Notes: generated by a model from the letters alone, not told the origin. 60,448 nucleotides of DNA from Defluviitaleaceae bacterium (GCA_009780585.1 WQZS01000019.1:1-60448); one strand, 5' to 3'. Numbered from the stretch's first letter, positions 1-8,810 are shown. Program-made: numbers and translations.

Positions 1-198
1 ATGAATTTTTATTTGCTTTCTATTGCTTTTTATTGCCTTTTATATCTTCTTTGTTTCTTTTCCTTCTCCGCCCCCTCCCGATTCCATTTCGAGATTGGGT
101 TCTTTCATTTCGCAATTATTTAAATTATACGTCACGCATATATTTATTGCCAGCACTTCATCCCATATGCTATATTTTCCCGCGTGGGAGTGATTCTT
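1..198. other. A+T-rich leader without a supported gene
   Basis: This stretch is pyrimidine-rich on the plus strand and holds no frame with a ribosome binding site that I would support. A TATATT-like hexamer near 171 could be a -10 box for the following lipoprotein gene, but I see no convincing -35 partner. Confidence 0.4.
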
Positions 199-1119
199 TT
201 GGGGCGGTATTTACTTTTATGTTTTACATACGTATGTATGATTTTCTTTTTAGCGGGATGCAACCGCGGGCAATCGCAAGCGCGCGAGGGCGAGGTTATC
301 TTTTCCTCAAACGGGGCGCAACCCGCCGCTGCCGTAACGGCTACCCCTGCCCCAACGCCCGGCGCTTCACCGGAAGCTGCCCCCTCTGCCGAACCTTCGG
401 CGGCCGACCCTTCCCCGACCCCATCCGAACCCGCCGAAACCCCGCCGCCATTAATCGCCTCACCCCCGCCCCCTACCGACGGCGGTAATACTTCGCTTAA
501 TTCTCATACGCCCCAAATGTGGTCAATCATACCCCGCGTTGGCGGCACCCCCCCCATCGGCACGCAAAACGCCGCTTATTTGCGTCCTTTCTCGGCCCAT
601 TATAGAGGAGCGGAAACGGCGCACATTTTTTTGACATACGAACTGACCTATGAAGCCGGACATACCGGGGAAGTGTTGGATACCTTATACGAACGGGGCG
701 TTTCCGCCGCGTTTTTTTTAACGCTGCCTTACATTGAAAATAACGGCGACTTGGTGCTTCGTATGCTGGCGGAAGGGCATGTTGTCGGAATCTTGCAAGT
801 GATGACCGCCATCAGCGGCGACGAGGTAAGCGAAATGGTCCTGCTTACTTCGCGGCACTTTTCGGAAAACTTCGGCAGGCCCATCGACCCCTTCCTGCGC
901 CCGGTCGGTGGGGCGTTCAGCGAAGACGCGCTGAGGCTTGCGCGGCACCATGGGTTTTTTACGGTATTTTGGAGTGCGGAAAGGCACGACGATTTCCACC
1001 CCGGCATGATCCTTTCGCTCAAGGGCCTTGACGCGCACAGCGCGGTCACCGTATCGCAGATCATCGATGACATGGCGAGCGCGGGTTTCACCTTCGTATC
1101 CTTATACCAACTTATATAA
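199..1119 (+). CDS. Lipoprotein with a degenerate polysaccharide-deacetylase (PdaA-like) domain
   Basis: Probable exported lipoprotein of about 306 residues. TTG at 199 is chosen because GGGAG (186-190) lies 8 nt upstream; GTG at 184 in the same frame has no such site. A hydrophobic signal ends in the lipobox LAGC, followed by a Pro/Ala/Thr linker of about 85 residues. The last 170 residues follow the NodB/PdaA deacetylase fold: the strand before motif 1, 'AAFFLT', 'RMLAEGHVVG', 'FLRPVGG', 'VFWS' and 'GFTFVSL'. The expected metal ligands are missing: TFDxG is TYELT, the HxxxH after GHVVG is Leu and Thr, and the late His is Lys. A non-catalytic cell-wall-binding role is my inference. It is separate from the pgi gene 19 nt downstream, though they may be cotranscribed. 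Confidence 0.75.
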   Translation: MGRYLLLCFTYVCMIFFLAGCNRGQSQAREGEVIFSSNGAQPAAAVTATPAPTPGASPEAAPSAEPSAADPSPTPSEPAETPPPLIASPPPPTDGGNTSLNSHTPQMWSIIPRVGGTPPIGTQNAAYLRPFSAHYRGAETAHIFLTYELTYEAGHTGEVLDTLYERGVSAAFFLTLPYIENNGDLVLRMLAEGHVVGILQVMTAISGDEVSEMVLLTSRHFSENFGRPIDPFLRPVGGAFSEDALRLARHHGFFTVFWSAERHDDFHPGMILSLKGLDAHSAVTVSQIIDDMASAGFTFVSLYQLI

Positions 1120-1138
1120 AAATGGAGGGAAAATCACC

Positions 1139-2533
1139 ATGGAATTACGCATGGATTACAACAATGTCCTTGACAGCCGAATCGGCACGGAGGGGTTGGC
1201 GCAAGCGGATTTTGACGCGCTTAAACCCGCCGCCGAAAGGGCCTCGAAGATGATGGCGGACAACCGTCCGTCGATGAAATGGCGCGAACTGCCCCACAAC
1301 CAAGCCGAAATCGTGGCCGATATCAAAGCCTATGTAACGGAAATGAAGGGAGATATCGACGCTTTCGTGGTGCTGGGCATCGGCGGCTCCGCGCTGGGGC
1401 CCATGGCGGTACAGCAAGCGTTGAACCACCCCTTCTACAACGAACTCCCGCGAGAAAAGCGCAACGGCTTCCCCAAGCTGTATGTCGTGGACAACGTGGA
1501 CCCCGAGCGGCTGGTGTACCTCTTCCAAACGGTTGACCCCGTGCGGTGCCTGTTTAACGTCATTTCAAAGTCCGGCTCCACGTCGGAAACGATGAGCCAG
1601 TTCATGATCATCAAGGAAATGCTTGAAAAAAGGCTCGGCAAGGAAGCCGCCCGCAAGCGCATCGTCTGCACGACGGATAAGGAAAAAGGTAACCTGATCA
1701 AAATCGTACGTGAAGAAGGATACAAATATTACATCGTACCCGACGGCGTGGGCGGGCGTTTCTCCCAGCTTTGCCCGGTGGGCCTGCTGCCCGCGGCGTT
1801 CTGCGGCATCGACATTGAGGGCTTGCTGGAAGGCGCGGCGCAAATGGACGAACGCTGCAAATCCCCGTGCATTTACGAAAACCCGGCGTATATGTTCGCG
1901 GCCCTTCACATGATGGCGCTGGGCAAAGGCAAAAACATCACCGTCGTGATGCCGTACGCCGATTCGCTTAAATACATTTCCGATTGGTTCGCGCAGTTGT
2001 GGGGCGAATCGCTGGGCAAGCATTTCGACCTGGAGGGCAACGTCGTCAACGTGGGCCAAACGCCCGTTAAGGCGCTGGGCGTGACCGACCAACATTCGCA
2101 GGTACAGCTTTACGCGGAGGGGCCCTTCGATAAAATCATCGTACTCGTGGGCGTGGACGAATACCGCGAAACGATTACGATACCCAAATTATATGAAGAT
2201 ATGCCCTCCCTCGGCTTCCTCGGCGGCGTGACGCACAACGAACTGATCAAGAACGAGCAGCTCGCCACCGAATACGCCCTCACCAAGGCAAACCGCATGA
2301 ACATGACCCTCACGCTGCCGCGGGTAACCCCGCAAACGCTGGGGCAATTGCTCTACTTCTTCGAAGTGGCGACGGCGTACGCGGGTTACTTGCTCAACAT
2401 CGATCCCTTCGACCAGCCCGGCGTGGAGGAAGGCAAGAACGCAACCTACGCGCTCTTCGGCCGCCCCGGCTACGAAGCGAAAAAGGCGGAAATGGACGCC
2501 GCCCCGCCGAAGGATGGGAAATATATCATGTAA
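1139..2533 (+). CDS. pgi: Glucose-6-phosphate isomerase
   Basis: Cytosolic glycolytic enzyme interconverting glucose 6-phosphate and fructose 6-phosphate. The 464-residue product is the usual length for the compact bacterial form. Visible signatures are 'VLGIGGSALGP' near residue 80, the sugar-phosphate-binding 'SKSGSTSET' near 145, 'PDGVGGRFS' near 205 and a late 'YALFGRPGYE'. The open frame extends upstream into the preceding gene, but the ATG at 1139 follows GGAGGGA by about 9 nt and gives the normal N-terminus, so the longer version is rejected. A hairpin ending in a T-run follows directly. Confidence 0.97.
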   Translation: MELRMDYNNVLDSRIGTEGLAQADFDALKPAAERASKMMADNRPSMKWRELPHNQAEIVADIKAYVTEMKGDIDAFVVLGIGGSALGPMAVQQALNHPFYNELPREKRNGFPKLYVVDNVDPERLVYLFQTVDPVRCLFNVISKSGSTSETMSQFMIIKEMLEKRLGKEAARKRIVCTTDKEKGNLIKIVREEGYKYYIVPDGVGGRFSQLCPVGLLPAAFCGIDIEGLLEGAAQMDERCKSPCIYENPAYMFAALHMMALGKGKNITVVMPYADSLKYISDWFAQLWGESLGKHFDLEGNVVNVGQTPVKALGVTDQHSQVQLYAEGPFDKIIVLVGVDEYRETITIPKLYEDMPSLGFLGGVTHNELIKNEQLATEYALTKANRMNMTLTLPRVTPQTLGQLLYFFEVATAYAGYLLNIDPFDQPGVEEGKNATYALFGRPGYEAKKAEMDAAPPKDGKYIM

Positions 2534-2551
2534 GCGGATAATGTACCCGAA

Positions 2552-2602
2552 AAAAACGCACTCTATTGTATGGGGTTTTCCCGTATGAAGGAGTGCTTTT
2601 TT
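2552..2602 (+). promoter_or_regulatory. Hairpin with T-run overlapping the ATPase ribosome binding site
   Basis: GCACTC (2558-2563) pairs with GAGTGC (2591-2596). Inside it TATGGG pairs with CCCGTA around a GTTTT loop. Six T residues follow and touch the ATG at 2603. As a unit it looks like the pgi terminator, but the ATPase Shine-Dalgarno AAGGAG (2588-2593) runs into the 3' arm, so folding would both terminate transcription and hide the ribosome binding site. A regulatory role is inferred. Confidence 0.7.
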
Positions 2603-5311
2603 ATGAACCGGGTACAGGAAGATATAAACACCGTTTTACATGAACTTGGTGCCAACCGCGTCAAGGGCTTGAGCACGCACGAAGTCAACGCCCGTATCGC
2701 GCAATACGGCCTTAACGAATTTGAGGAGGAAAGAAAAGAAACCTTCTTCCAAAAAATCCTCCACCATCTGCTCGAAATCCCCACGTTGATCCTCATCGCG
2801 GCATCGGTCATCGCAGCGGTCGCGGCTGTGCTTAACCAACGCGACGGCGCGGGTTCGGCAAGCGATTGGGCGAAGGTCGTGGTCATCCTTTCGATTGTGG
2901 TGATCAACGTCGTGCTGGGCATGTACCAGGAAAATAAGGCCGAACGCGCCCTGGACGCGCTTAAGAAGATGAACGCCTTTAAAACAACGGTCATCCGCGG
3001 CGGGGTTAAGCAAATCGTGGACGCAAGTTTACTCGTACCCGGCGATTTGGTGGAACTTAACGCGGGCGACGTGATCACCGCCGACGGGCGCATCATTGAG
3101 GCAAGCTCATTGCAAGTGGAGGAAGCCGCGCTCACGGGCGAGAGCCAACCCGTGGAGAAAGACGCGAACGCCGTCATTACCGGTCCCGTCCCGTTGGGCG
3201 ACCGTATTAATATGGTATATTCGGGCTGTTTGGTGACGGGCGGCCGCGCCCTCGTCGTCGTCACGGATACGGCAATGGAAACCGAAATGGGTAAGATCGC
3301 GCGGCTGCTCAACACCACGCAGAAAATGCTGACCCCCTTACAGCTCCGCCTTAAACAATTGGCCAAGCGGATTTCAATTATCGCTTTGCTTTCGGGCCTC
3401 GGCATGTTTTTGGTCGGCCTTGTGATATGGGGCAACGATCCCATTTATATGCTGTTGCTCGCGGTCGCGCTGGGTGTAGCCGCCGTACCCGAAACGCTCC
3501 CCATCGTGGTTACGATGATCCTTTCCTACGGCGTGTGGAACATGGTTAACAAAAAGACGATCATCCGTAAAATCCCCGCCGTCGAAACCATCGGCAACAC
3601 GTCCGTCATTTGCTCCGATAAAACGGGAACGCTCACCATGAACAAAATGGTCATCCAAAAGGCATGGCACGCCGATCACGACCCCGTGACCGTTAACGAA
3701 CGCGAGTTTAACGACGACCAACGCAAGCTCATCGGTTTGCTGGCTTCCTGCTCGAACGCGACGGTCGCGCCCCACAATGAATACCACGACGGAACAAACT
3801 ACGAAAGCGAAGCCGCGATCGGCGACCCGACGGAAATCGCGATCATCCGATTGCTCCACGATTTGGGCCTGGATCGTGTAAAGGCCGAGCGCGACTACCC
3901 CCGCGTGCATGAGCTTCCCTTCGATTCCGCCCGCAAGCGTATGACGACCGTGCACCGCACCGAGGACGGGTACATCGCCGTCACCAAAGGCGCGTTCGAT
4001 CGGATTCCCGTGGACTGGTCAAAAACGCCCGGCTTATTGGAAAAGGCAACCGCGATACACGATTCCTTCGCGGAGAATGCCCTGCGCGTAATCGCCGTCT
4101 CTGTGAAGAAATTCGCGGGGAAGCCCGCGGATTTAAGCGAGGAAGCCTTGGAAAGCGAACAGGAATTCCGGGGAATGGTAGGTATGATCGACCCGCCCAG
4201 ACCCGAAAGCAAATACGCGGTGGCACGCGCCGCCGAGGCGGGCATTAAAACGGTCATGATCACCGGCGACCACAAGGCGACGGCGATCGCCATCGCCCGC
4301 GAAATCGGGATTTACCGGGAAGGGGATGCCGCTGTAACGGGTACGGAGCTTACCGCCATGACGGAAGCGGAGCTTAACGAGCGGGTGCGCGGAATCTCCG
4401 TATACGCGCGCGTCAGCCCCGAGGACAAGCTGCGCATCGTGCGGGCATGGAATCATCACAACGCGGTCGTCACCATGACGGGCGACGGCGTTAACGACGC
4501 GCCCGCGCTCAAAGCCGCCGACGTGGGCGCGGCGATGGGCATCACGGGTACGGAGGTATCAAAGAACGCGGCGGACATGGTGATCACCGACGACAATTTC
4601 GCTACGATTGTGGACGCCGTCGCGGAGGGGCGCACGTCCTACGACAACATCCGCAAGATCATCCAATTCCTGTTGGGCGTTAACTTCGCGGAAATATTCG
4701 TACTTTTATTGGGTATGCTGATGATAGGGATTTCGCCGATCACCGCCATGCAAATACTGATCATCAACGTCGTATACGACGGCATACCCGGTTTCTTCCT
4801 CACCTTTGAAAAGCCCGAGCCCGGCGTCATGAAGCGCAAACCCCTGCCCAAAGGCGCGGGGGTGTTCAGCCAACGGGTGGGTCTGTTTATCGGCTTACGC
4901 GCCGTTTCGTTTTCGGTCCTGACCCTTACTGCCTTCGCGGTCGGCGCGTATCTGCTGCCGTTGAACCGGTACGCATGGGACGGGACGTGGACGGGCTTAC
5001 GCCAAGGGGATTTCGCCGTCGGCATCACGATGGCGTTCATGGTATTAAGCTGGTCATCCCTGATCGATATTTTTAACACACGGACAAGGCTGTCGATCTT
5101 CCAAGCGGGTTTTATGACCAATAAGGGGATTTTCTTCACGGTCATCGGCGCGCTCGCGTTTTCAGTCATCGTCGCCACCACGCCTTTCTTAATGGAAGTA
5201 TTCAACGTCGTTCCCGTCGGCACGGCGCATTGGTTGATCATGATCGGCTTGGCCTTACTGCATGTAGGCATCGTCGAAATCATCAAACTCGTGTTACGCG
5301 CCCGCGAATGA
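2603..5311 (+). CDS. P-type Ca2+-transporting ATPase (SERCA/PMCA-like)
   Basis: Membrane pump of 902 residues that expels a cation, most likely Ca2+, using ATP. The start at 2603 has AAGGAG 9 nt upstream; an earlier in-frame ATG at 2570 lies inside the preceding hairpin. Domains in order: cation-ATPase N-terminus, an actuator domain with 'LTGES', M4 with 'AVPETLPIVV', the phosphorylation site 'CSDKTGTLT' (Asp acceptor), a nucleotide-binding region with 'KGAFDRI', the hinge 'MTGDGVNDAPALKAADVG', and about six C-terminal membrane helices. The usual PEGLP of Ca2+ pumps is PETLP here, but the Glu is kept. Ca2+ rather than Mn2+ specificity is inferred from family resemblance. Confidence 0.94.
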   Translation: MNRVQEDINTVLHELGANRVKGLSTHEVNARIAQYGLNEFEEERKETFFQKILHHLLEIPTLILIAASVIAAVAAVLNQRDGAGSASDWAKVVVILSIVVINVVLGMYQENKAERALDALKKMNAFKTTVIRGGVKQIVDASLLVPGDLVELNAGDVITADGRIIEASSLQVEEAALTGESQPVEKDANAVITGPVPLGDRINMVYSGCLVTGGRALVVVTDTAMETEMGKIARLLNTTQKMLTPLQLRLKQLAKRISIIALLSGLGMFLVGLVIWGNDPIYMLLLAVALGVAAVPETLPIVVTMILSYGVWNMVNKKTIIRKIPAVETIGNTSVICSDKTGTLTMNKMVIQKAWHADHDPVTVNEREFNDDQRKLIGLLASCSNATVAPHNEYHDGTNYESEAAIGDPTEIAIIRLLHDLGLDRVKAERDYPRVHELPFDSARKRMTTVHRTEDGYIAVTKGAFDRIPVDWSKTPGLLEKATAIHDSFAENALRVIAVSVKKFAGKPADLSEEALESEQEFRGMVGMIDPPRPESKYAVARAAEAGIKTVMITGDHKATAIAIAREIGIYREGDAAVTGTELTAMTEAELNERVRGISVYARVSPEDKLRIVRAWNHHNAVVTMTGDGVNDAPALKAADVGAAMGITGTEVSKNAADMVITDDNFATIVDAVAEGRTSYDNIRKIIQFLLGVNFAEIFVLLLGMLMIGISPITAMQILIINVVYDGIPGFFLTFEKPEPGVMKRKPLPKGAGVFSQRVGLFIGLRAVSFSVLTLTAFAVGAYLLPLNRYAWDGTWTGLRQGDFAVGITMAFMVLSWSSLIDIFNTRTRLSIFQAGFMTNKGIFFTVIGALAFSVIVATTPFLMEVFNVVPVGTAHWLIMIGLALLHVGIVEIIKLVLRARE

Positions 5312-5369
5312 AACGCAACCGCGATTTTTGCGTTATAATTAACAGAAACTTATAAAAGGAGAAATGAAC

Positions 5370-6080
5370 ATGAAGAAATGCATCATCGCTTTACTCTGCG
5401 CGGTCCTTTTGGCCGCGATCCTCCCCGTCGCCGTTTCCGCGTCGGAACCCCCGACCATCAGCGTAGCCGGCGCGGGCGTGATTACCGCCGCACCCGACAT
5501 GGCCACCGTCAGCTTGGGCGTCACAACCGACGCAACCGCCGCCGCGCAAGCCCTCCAGCGCAACAACACTTCCGTTGAAGCCGTGATCCGCGCCATCCGC
5601 GCCCTCGGTGTCGCCGAAGAGGACATCCGCACCCAATGGTTCTCCATCCACCAACGCTGGAACTGGCGTGACGGCGATTCCCGCCCCGACGGTTATACCG
5701 TCAACAATACCGTGACCGTAACCGTACGCAACCTGGATATCGTGGGCGAAGTGCTGGGCGCGGGCGTAGCCGCGGGCGCGAACGCATCCAGCGGCATCCA
5801 GTTCGGCATTTTAGATGCGAGTGACCTTTACCTCGAGGCTCTTGCCCTCGCTGCCCAAGACGCGCAGCGCAAGGCCAACGCCCTCGCCCGCGCGCTCGGC
5901 AGGACCGTTTCCGGCATTGTGACCGTTACGGAAACCGGGTCCTTCCACGCGCCCGTCGCGCGTGAATTCGCTTCCAACGACATGGCGATGTTGGCTCCCC
6001 AAGCAAGCATGGAAGTACCCGTGCAATCCGGTGAAATGATGGTGACGGCACGCGTGCAGGTTGTGTTTGCGGTGAGGTAA
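5370..6080 (+). CDS. Secreted SIMPL-domain (DUF541) protein
   Basis: Exported protein of 236 residues with a Sec signal peptide (MKKCIIALLC..., cleavage near VSAS-EP) and one SIMPL domain: 'ISVAGAGVITAAPDMATVSLGV' start, 'TVNNTVTVTVRNLD' middle, 'AAQDAQRKANALARALGR' helix. Members of this family are periplasmic or surface proteins of unclear function. ATG 5370 is preferred over 5364 because AAGGAG then sits at normal spacing. A good -10 box, TATAAT at 5334-5339, precedes it, so it probably has its own promoter. Confidence 0.9.
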   Translation: MKKCIIALLCAVLLAAILPVAVSASEPPTISVAGAGVITAAPDMATVSLGVTTDATAAAQALQRNNTSVEAVIRAIRALGVAEEDIRTQWFSIHQRWNWRDGDSRPDGYTVNNTVTVTVRNLDIVGEVLGAGVAAGANASSGIQFGILDASDLYLEALALAAQDAQRKANALARALGRTVSGIVTVTETGSFHAPVAREFASNDMAMLAPQASMEVPVQSGEMMVTARVQVVFAVR

Positions 6081-6120
6081 AGACGGCCGGCGAATATTCA
6101 CTTTGTTCACAAACATTCAC

Positions 6121-6164
6121 AAAACATTCACTTTTTCTCTTGATAAAAGTGAATGTTTTTTATA
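6121..6164 (+). terminator. 15-bp hairpin with T-run, embedded in ATTCAC repeats
   Basis: Positions 6121-6135 are the exact reverse complement of 6145-6159 with a 9-nt loop, followed by T residues. This would work as an intrinsic terminator for the SIMPL gene. The upstream 30 bases repeat the core ATTCAC/GTTCAC several times, and the same core forms the hairpin arm, so it may also be a protein-binding operator for the next gene. Confidence 0.75.
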
Positions 6165-6200
6165 TAGTGGTATTATCTCTAATTTCAAAGGGGTATGGGC

Positions 6201-7508
6201 ATGGCATACGAAACTGAAAAAATAGAATTTAAGGCCAATATACTTGGCGACATTTACAAAGAGGTTATTGCTTTTGCAAATACTGACGGCGGTATTTTGT
6301 ATATTGGGATAAACGATGACGGGGAAGTTGAACCGCTCAACGATGTTGATGACACCTATACCCGTATAACAAACGGCATAAGGGACGCTATTTCCCCTGA
6401 TGTGACCGTTTTTGTAAAGTATACCCTTGGGGACGGTAAGGTAATTCATGTTGAAATAGGCGAAGGTTCTTACAAACCCTACTATTTGAAATCGAAAGGG
6501 ATAAAACCTTCGGGTGTGTATGTACGTCAAGGTTCGTCGTCTGTGCAAGCATCGCTTGAACAAATCCGTCAAATGATTAAAAACGCTGACGGCGATATTT
6601 TTGAGGAATTGCGTTCATTAGAGCAAGAGCTTACCTTTAATTTTTGCAAAGGAACATTCACTAAAAATAAAATTGAGTTTTCCGAAGATAAATATAACAT
6701 CCTCGGAATCCGTAATCACGCGCAACAGCTATACACAAATTTAGGATGGCTTCTTTCCGACCAATGCGCACATACGATAAAGATTGCCGTTTTTGCTGAT
6801 GAACAAAACACGGTTTTCCGTGACCGCAAGGAGTTTGGCGGTTCCGTACTCCGACAGTTGGAAGAAACATTCGATTATCTTCAACTTTGCAATAAAAACC
6901 ATTCTGTCATTGATGGACTTGTCCGTAAGGACTTTTGGGATTATCCGACAGACGCTGTCCGTGAGGCACTCTTAAACGCGTTGATACATCGTGATTATGG
7001 ATTTTCCGGCAGTATTATTATCAATGTTAACGATAAGCAGATGGAGTTTATCTCAATCGGCGGTCTGCTTCCCGGCATTTCCACAGAAGATATTCGCAAT
7101 GGCATCTCACAACTGCGCAACGAAAATCTTGCTAAAGCGTTTCAAAGATTAAATTTTATAGAAACATACGGAACCGGGATAAGGCGTATTTTCACTCTTT
7201 ACGAAAATTGCTCTATACCTGTAACGATTGACGTAACTCCTAATTCGTTCAAGATAACCTTGCCGAATATAAACGCCGCAAGAGAGGGTTTTACGTTGCA
7301 ACTAAACAGCTTGATCACTCCCCAAATGCAAGCCCTAATGGATTACCTAAAAGTACATCAGAGTGCTTCCGACGAGGAAGTGCAATCATTGCTTCATGTT
7401 AAGCGGACAAGGGTGTTCAATTTGACAAAGCAAATGTCGGAATTAGGATTGGTATCAATTATCGGACGCGGCAAAAATCGGAAAATTATTTTTAGCAAAA
7501 CAGAATGA
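6201..7508 (+). CDS. AlbA_2/Schlafen-type ATP-binding regulator with C-terminal winged helix
   Basis: Predicted cytosolic DNA-binding regulator of 435 residues. The N-terminal AlbA_2 domain is clear ('EKIEFKANILGDIYKEVIAF', 'ANTDGGILYIGINDDGEV'). A GHKL-like ATP-binding domain follows ('EALLNALIHRDY', then 'GIRRIF' after 'ETYGTG'), and the last 80 residues resemble a helix-turn-helix ('SDEEVQSLLHVKRTRVFNLTK'). ATG 6201 has AAAGGGG at 7 nt spacing; ATG 6195 is too close. The gene is visibly more A+T-rich than pgi or the ATPase before it, which suggests acquisition. Homologues often sit singly as presumed transcription regulators; its target cannot be read here. Confidence 0.88.
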   Translation: MAYETEKIEFKANILGDIYKEVIAFANTDGGILYIGINDDGEVEPLNDVDDTYTRITNGIRDAISPDVTVFVKYTLGDGKVIHVEIGEGSYKPYYLKSKGIKPSGVYVRQGSSSVQASLEQIRQMIKNADGDIFEELRSLEQELTFNFCKGTFTKNKIEFSEDKYNILGIRNHAQQLYTNLGWLLSDQCAHTIKIAVFADEQNTVFRDRKEFGGSVLRQLEETFDYLQLCNKNHSVIDGLVRKDFWDYPTDAVREALLNALIHRDYGFSGSIIINVNDKQMEFISIGGLLPGISTEDIRNGISQLRNENLAKAFQRLNFIETYGTGIRRIFTLYENCSIPVTIDVTPNSFKITLPNINAAREGFTLQLNSLITPQMQALMDYLKVHQSASDEEVQSLLHVKRTRVFNLTKQMSELGLVSIIGRGKNRKIIFSKTE

Positions 7509-7551
7509 ACAGTTCGGTTTCGCATATTATTCCAATTATTTTATGCATAAC

Positions 7552-7603
7552 AAAAACCCCATGCGGGAAGCTCAAGCATCATAAGATGCACCCGCACAGG
7601 GTT
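7552..7603 (-). terminator. Intrinsic terminator of the candidate RNA
   Basis: On the minus strand, 7603-7591 pairs with 7567-7555 (13 positions, two mismatches), with an inner GATGC/GCATC hairpin in the loop. It ends in a T-run at 7556-7552. It could also stop readthrough from the plus-strand gene ending at 7508, though no T-run follows on that strand. Confidence 0.65.
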
Positions 7604-7774
7604 GTCACTCGCCCCCAAAGTCCGGGTGAGGGCGGTTTAAGATTTTTTTGTTTGTTTTGATGCTCCCTTTTTTACCTTTGCTGTTTCGTGGAACGGTAAA
7701 CCAATCGGGAGGGCCCGTTACATGCATTACCCGTGACCCCAATGACACGGCCGGCCGGTCCAAGGGGGTCGTTG
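7552..7774 (-). ncRNA. Candidate small structured RNA of about 220 nt
   Basis: The minus strand holds a promoter (7780-7807), then about 220 nt without a supportable reading frame, then a terminator hairpin. Predicted hairpins on the minus strand include CCGTG/CACGG near 7730, CTCACCC/GGGCGAG near 7615, and the terminal hairpin. I do not recognise it as 6S, SRP, tmRNA or RNase P RNA. It lies between two convergent genes, so it is not an obvious 5' leader. The 5' end is estimated from promoter spacing. Confidence 0.55.
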
Positions 7775-7779
7775 GGTTT

Positions 7780-7807
7780 ATTATACATAAATCGAACGTA
7801 CTGTCAA
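7780..7807 (-). promoter_or_regulatory. Consensus sigma-A promoter reading leftward
   Basis: On the minus strand TTGACA (7807-7802) and TATAAT (7785-7780) are both perfect consensus hexamers, with a 16-nt spacer. Transcription would start near 7774. The SHOCT gene on the same strand ends upstream at 7875, so this promoter serves the candidate RNA. Confidence 0.75.
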
Positions 7808-7874
7808 CATTAATGCAAAAGAACATACAGTCGCTTATTAAATAATTTACATTTAATACTTAAGTCCCCGGAAT

Positions 7875-8810
7875 TTATAATTTTTCAAGTAATTTATTTT
7901 TGGTAGATTCAAATTGCTCTGCACTAATAATACGATCATCAAGCAATTGTTTATATTTTTTAATTTCATCGGCTGCACTAACAGACATCATTTGTGATGT
8001 GATGTTTTCTTTGCTATTTTCAACAACATGATTAATTACTTCTTTTTTATTATCTAACGTTAATAAAGGTCTTTTAACTGTATTATCAAATATTATGAAA
8101 ATAATAAATATAAGCATAAAAATAATTAATGAAATCGCACCCCAACCTATATAAACAACTTCATTTGTAATAGCATTTAATGTACCATCGGTAAGTTCAT
8201 TAATCATGTTCATACCTTGACCTAATAATCTACCTGCTTCGTTGGAATTTTCCAACACCAAAGAAGCAAAAGTCGCTCTATTAATAATGCCATAATATAT
8301 TGAAAATAAAATTATTATTATCGGCGGTACTATTTTTATCGTTTTATGTATCTTTGGTATGTAACATATTACTGTACTTACAATGGCAATAAATAATATA
8401 TACAAATAAAAAACATTCCATCCTAATGTGTTTATTAATGCTGTTGATAAATTAAAATTTAATAAATTAAAAACTTGTAACGGTAAAATAATAAAATCAA
8501 TAAATAAAGACCATATATATAATCCTGTACATACAAGCATGAAAGGCCATAAACTAAATGTTAATTTATTATGATTTATATGTTTTTCAAAAATAACGTA
8601 TAACAATAAAAATAATAAAATAATACTAAATATTTGATAAATCCACATTCCTAAAAATAATCCAAAAAATGCAAAAATAATAATATTTGCAATCGCACCA
8701 ATACGAAGCCGACGAGATGTTGGTTTAAACATAGAAAAAATTAACAATACGATTCCTGACATAAATAAAATAAAATAAAACGATAAAATAATTAAATCAA
8801 AAATACCCAC
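7875..8810 (-). CDS. Polytopic membrane protein with C-terminal SHOCT domain
   Basis: Integral membrane protein of 311 residues with about seven hydrophobic segments between residues 5 and 245. The last 35 residues form a SHOCT domain ('ADEIKKYKQLLDDRIISAEQF'), a short module thought to mediate oligomerisation or cytosolic contacts. GTG at 8810 is supported by GGGAGGA at about 9 nt. The gene is very A+T-rich compared with most of the window. The function of the membrane part is not recognised. Confidence 0.8.
   Translation of the reverse strand: MGIFDLIILSFYFILFMSGIVLLIFSMFKPTSRRLRIGAIANIIIFAFFGLFLGMWIYQIFSIILLFLLLYVIFEKHINHNKLTFSLWPFMLVCTGLYIWSLFIDFIILPLQVFNLLNFNLSTALINTLGWNVFYLYILFIAIVSTVICYIPKIHKTIKIVPPIIIILFSIYYGIINRATFASLVLENSNEAGRLLGQGMNMINELTDGTLNAITNEVVYIGWGAISLIIFMLIFIIFIIFDNTVKRPLLTLDNKKEVINHVVENSKENITSQMMSVSAADEIKKYKQLLDDRIISAEQFESTKNKLLEKL

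Noticed and set aside
33..488. Long plus-strand frame overlapping the first lipoprotein
   Set aside because: It has no ribosome binding site, is out of frame with the signal peptide and deacetylase motifs, and its Arg/Pro-rich content is typical of a frame shadow in G+C-rich DNA.
2552..2602. yybP-ykoY (Mn2+) riboswitch before the P-type ATPase
   Set aside because: The leader is too short and lacks the conserved loops of that riboswitch; only a simple hairpin is present.
7605..7826. 73-residue minus-strand frame over the candidate RNA
   Set aside because: It spans the promoter itself and has no ribosome binding site, so it cannot be translated from that transcript.
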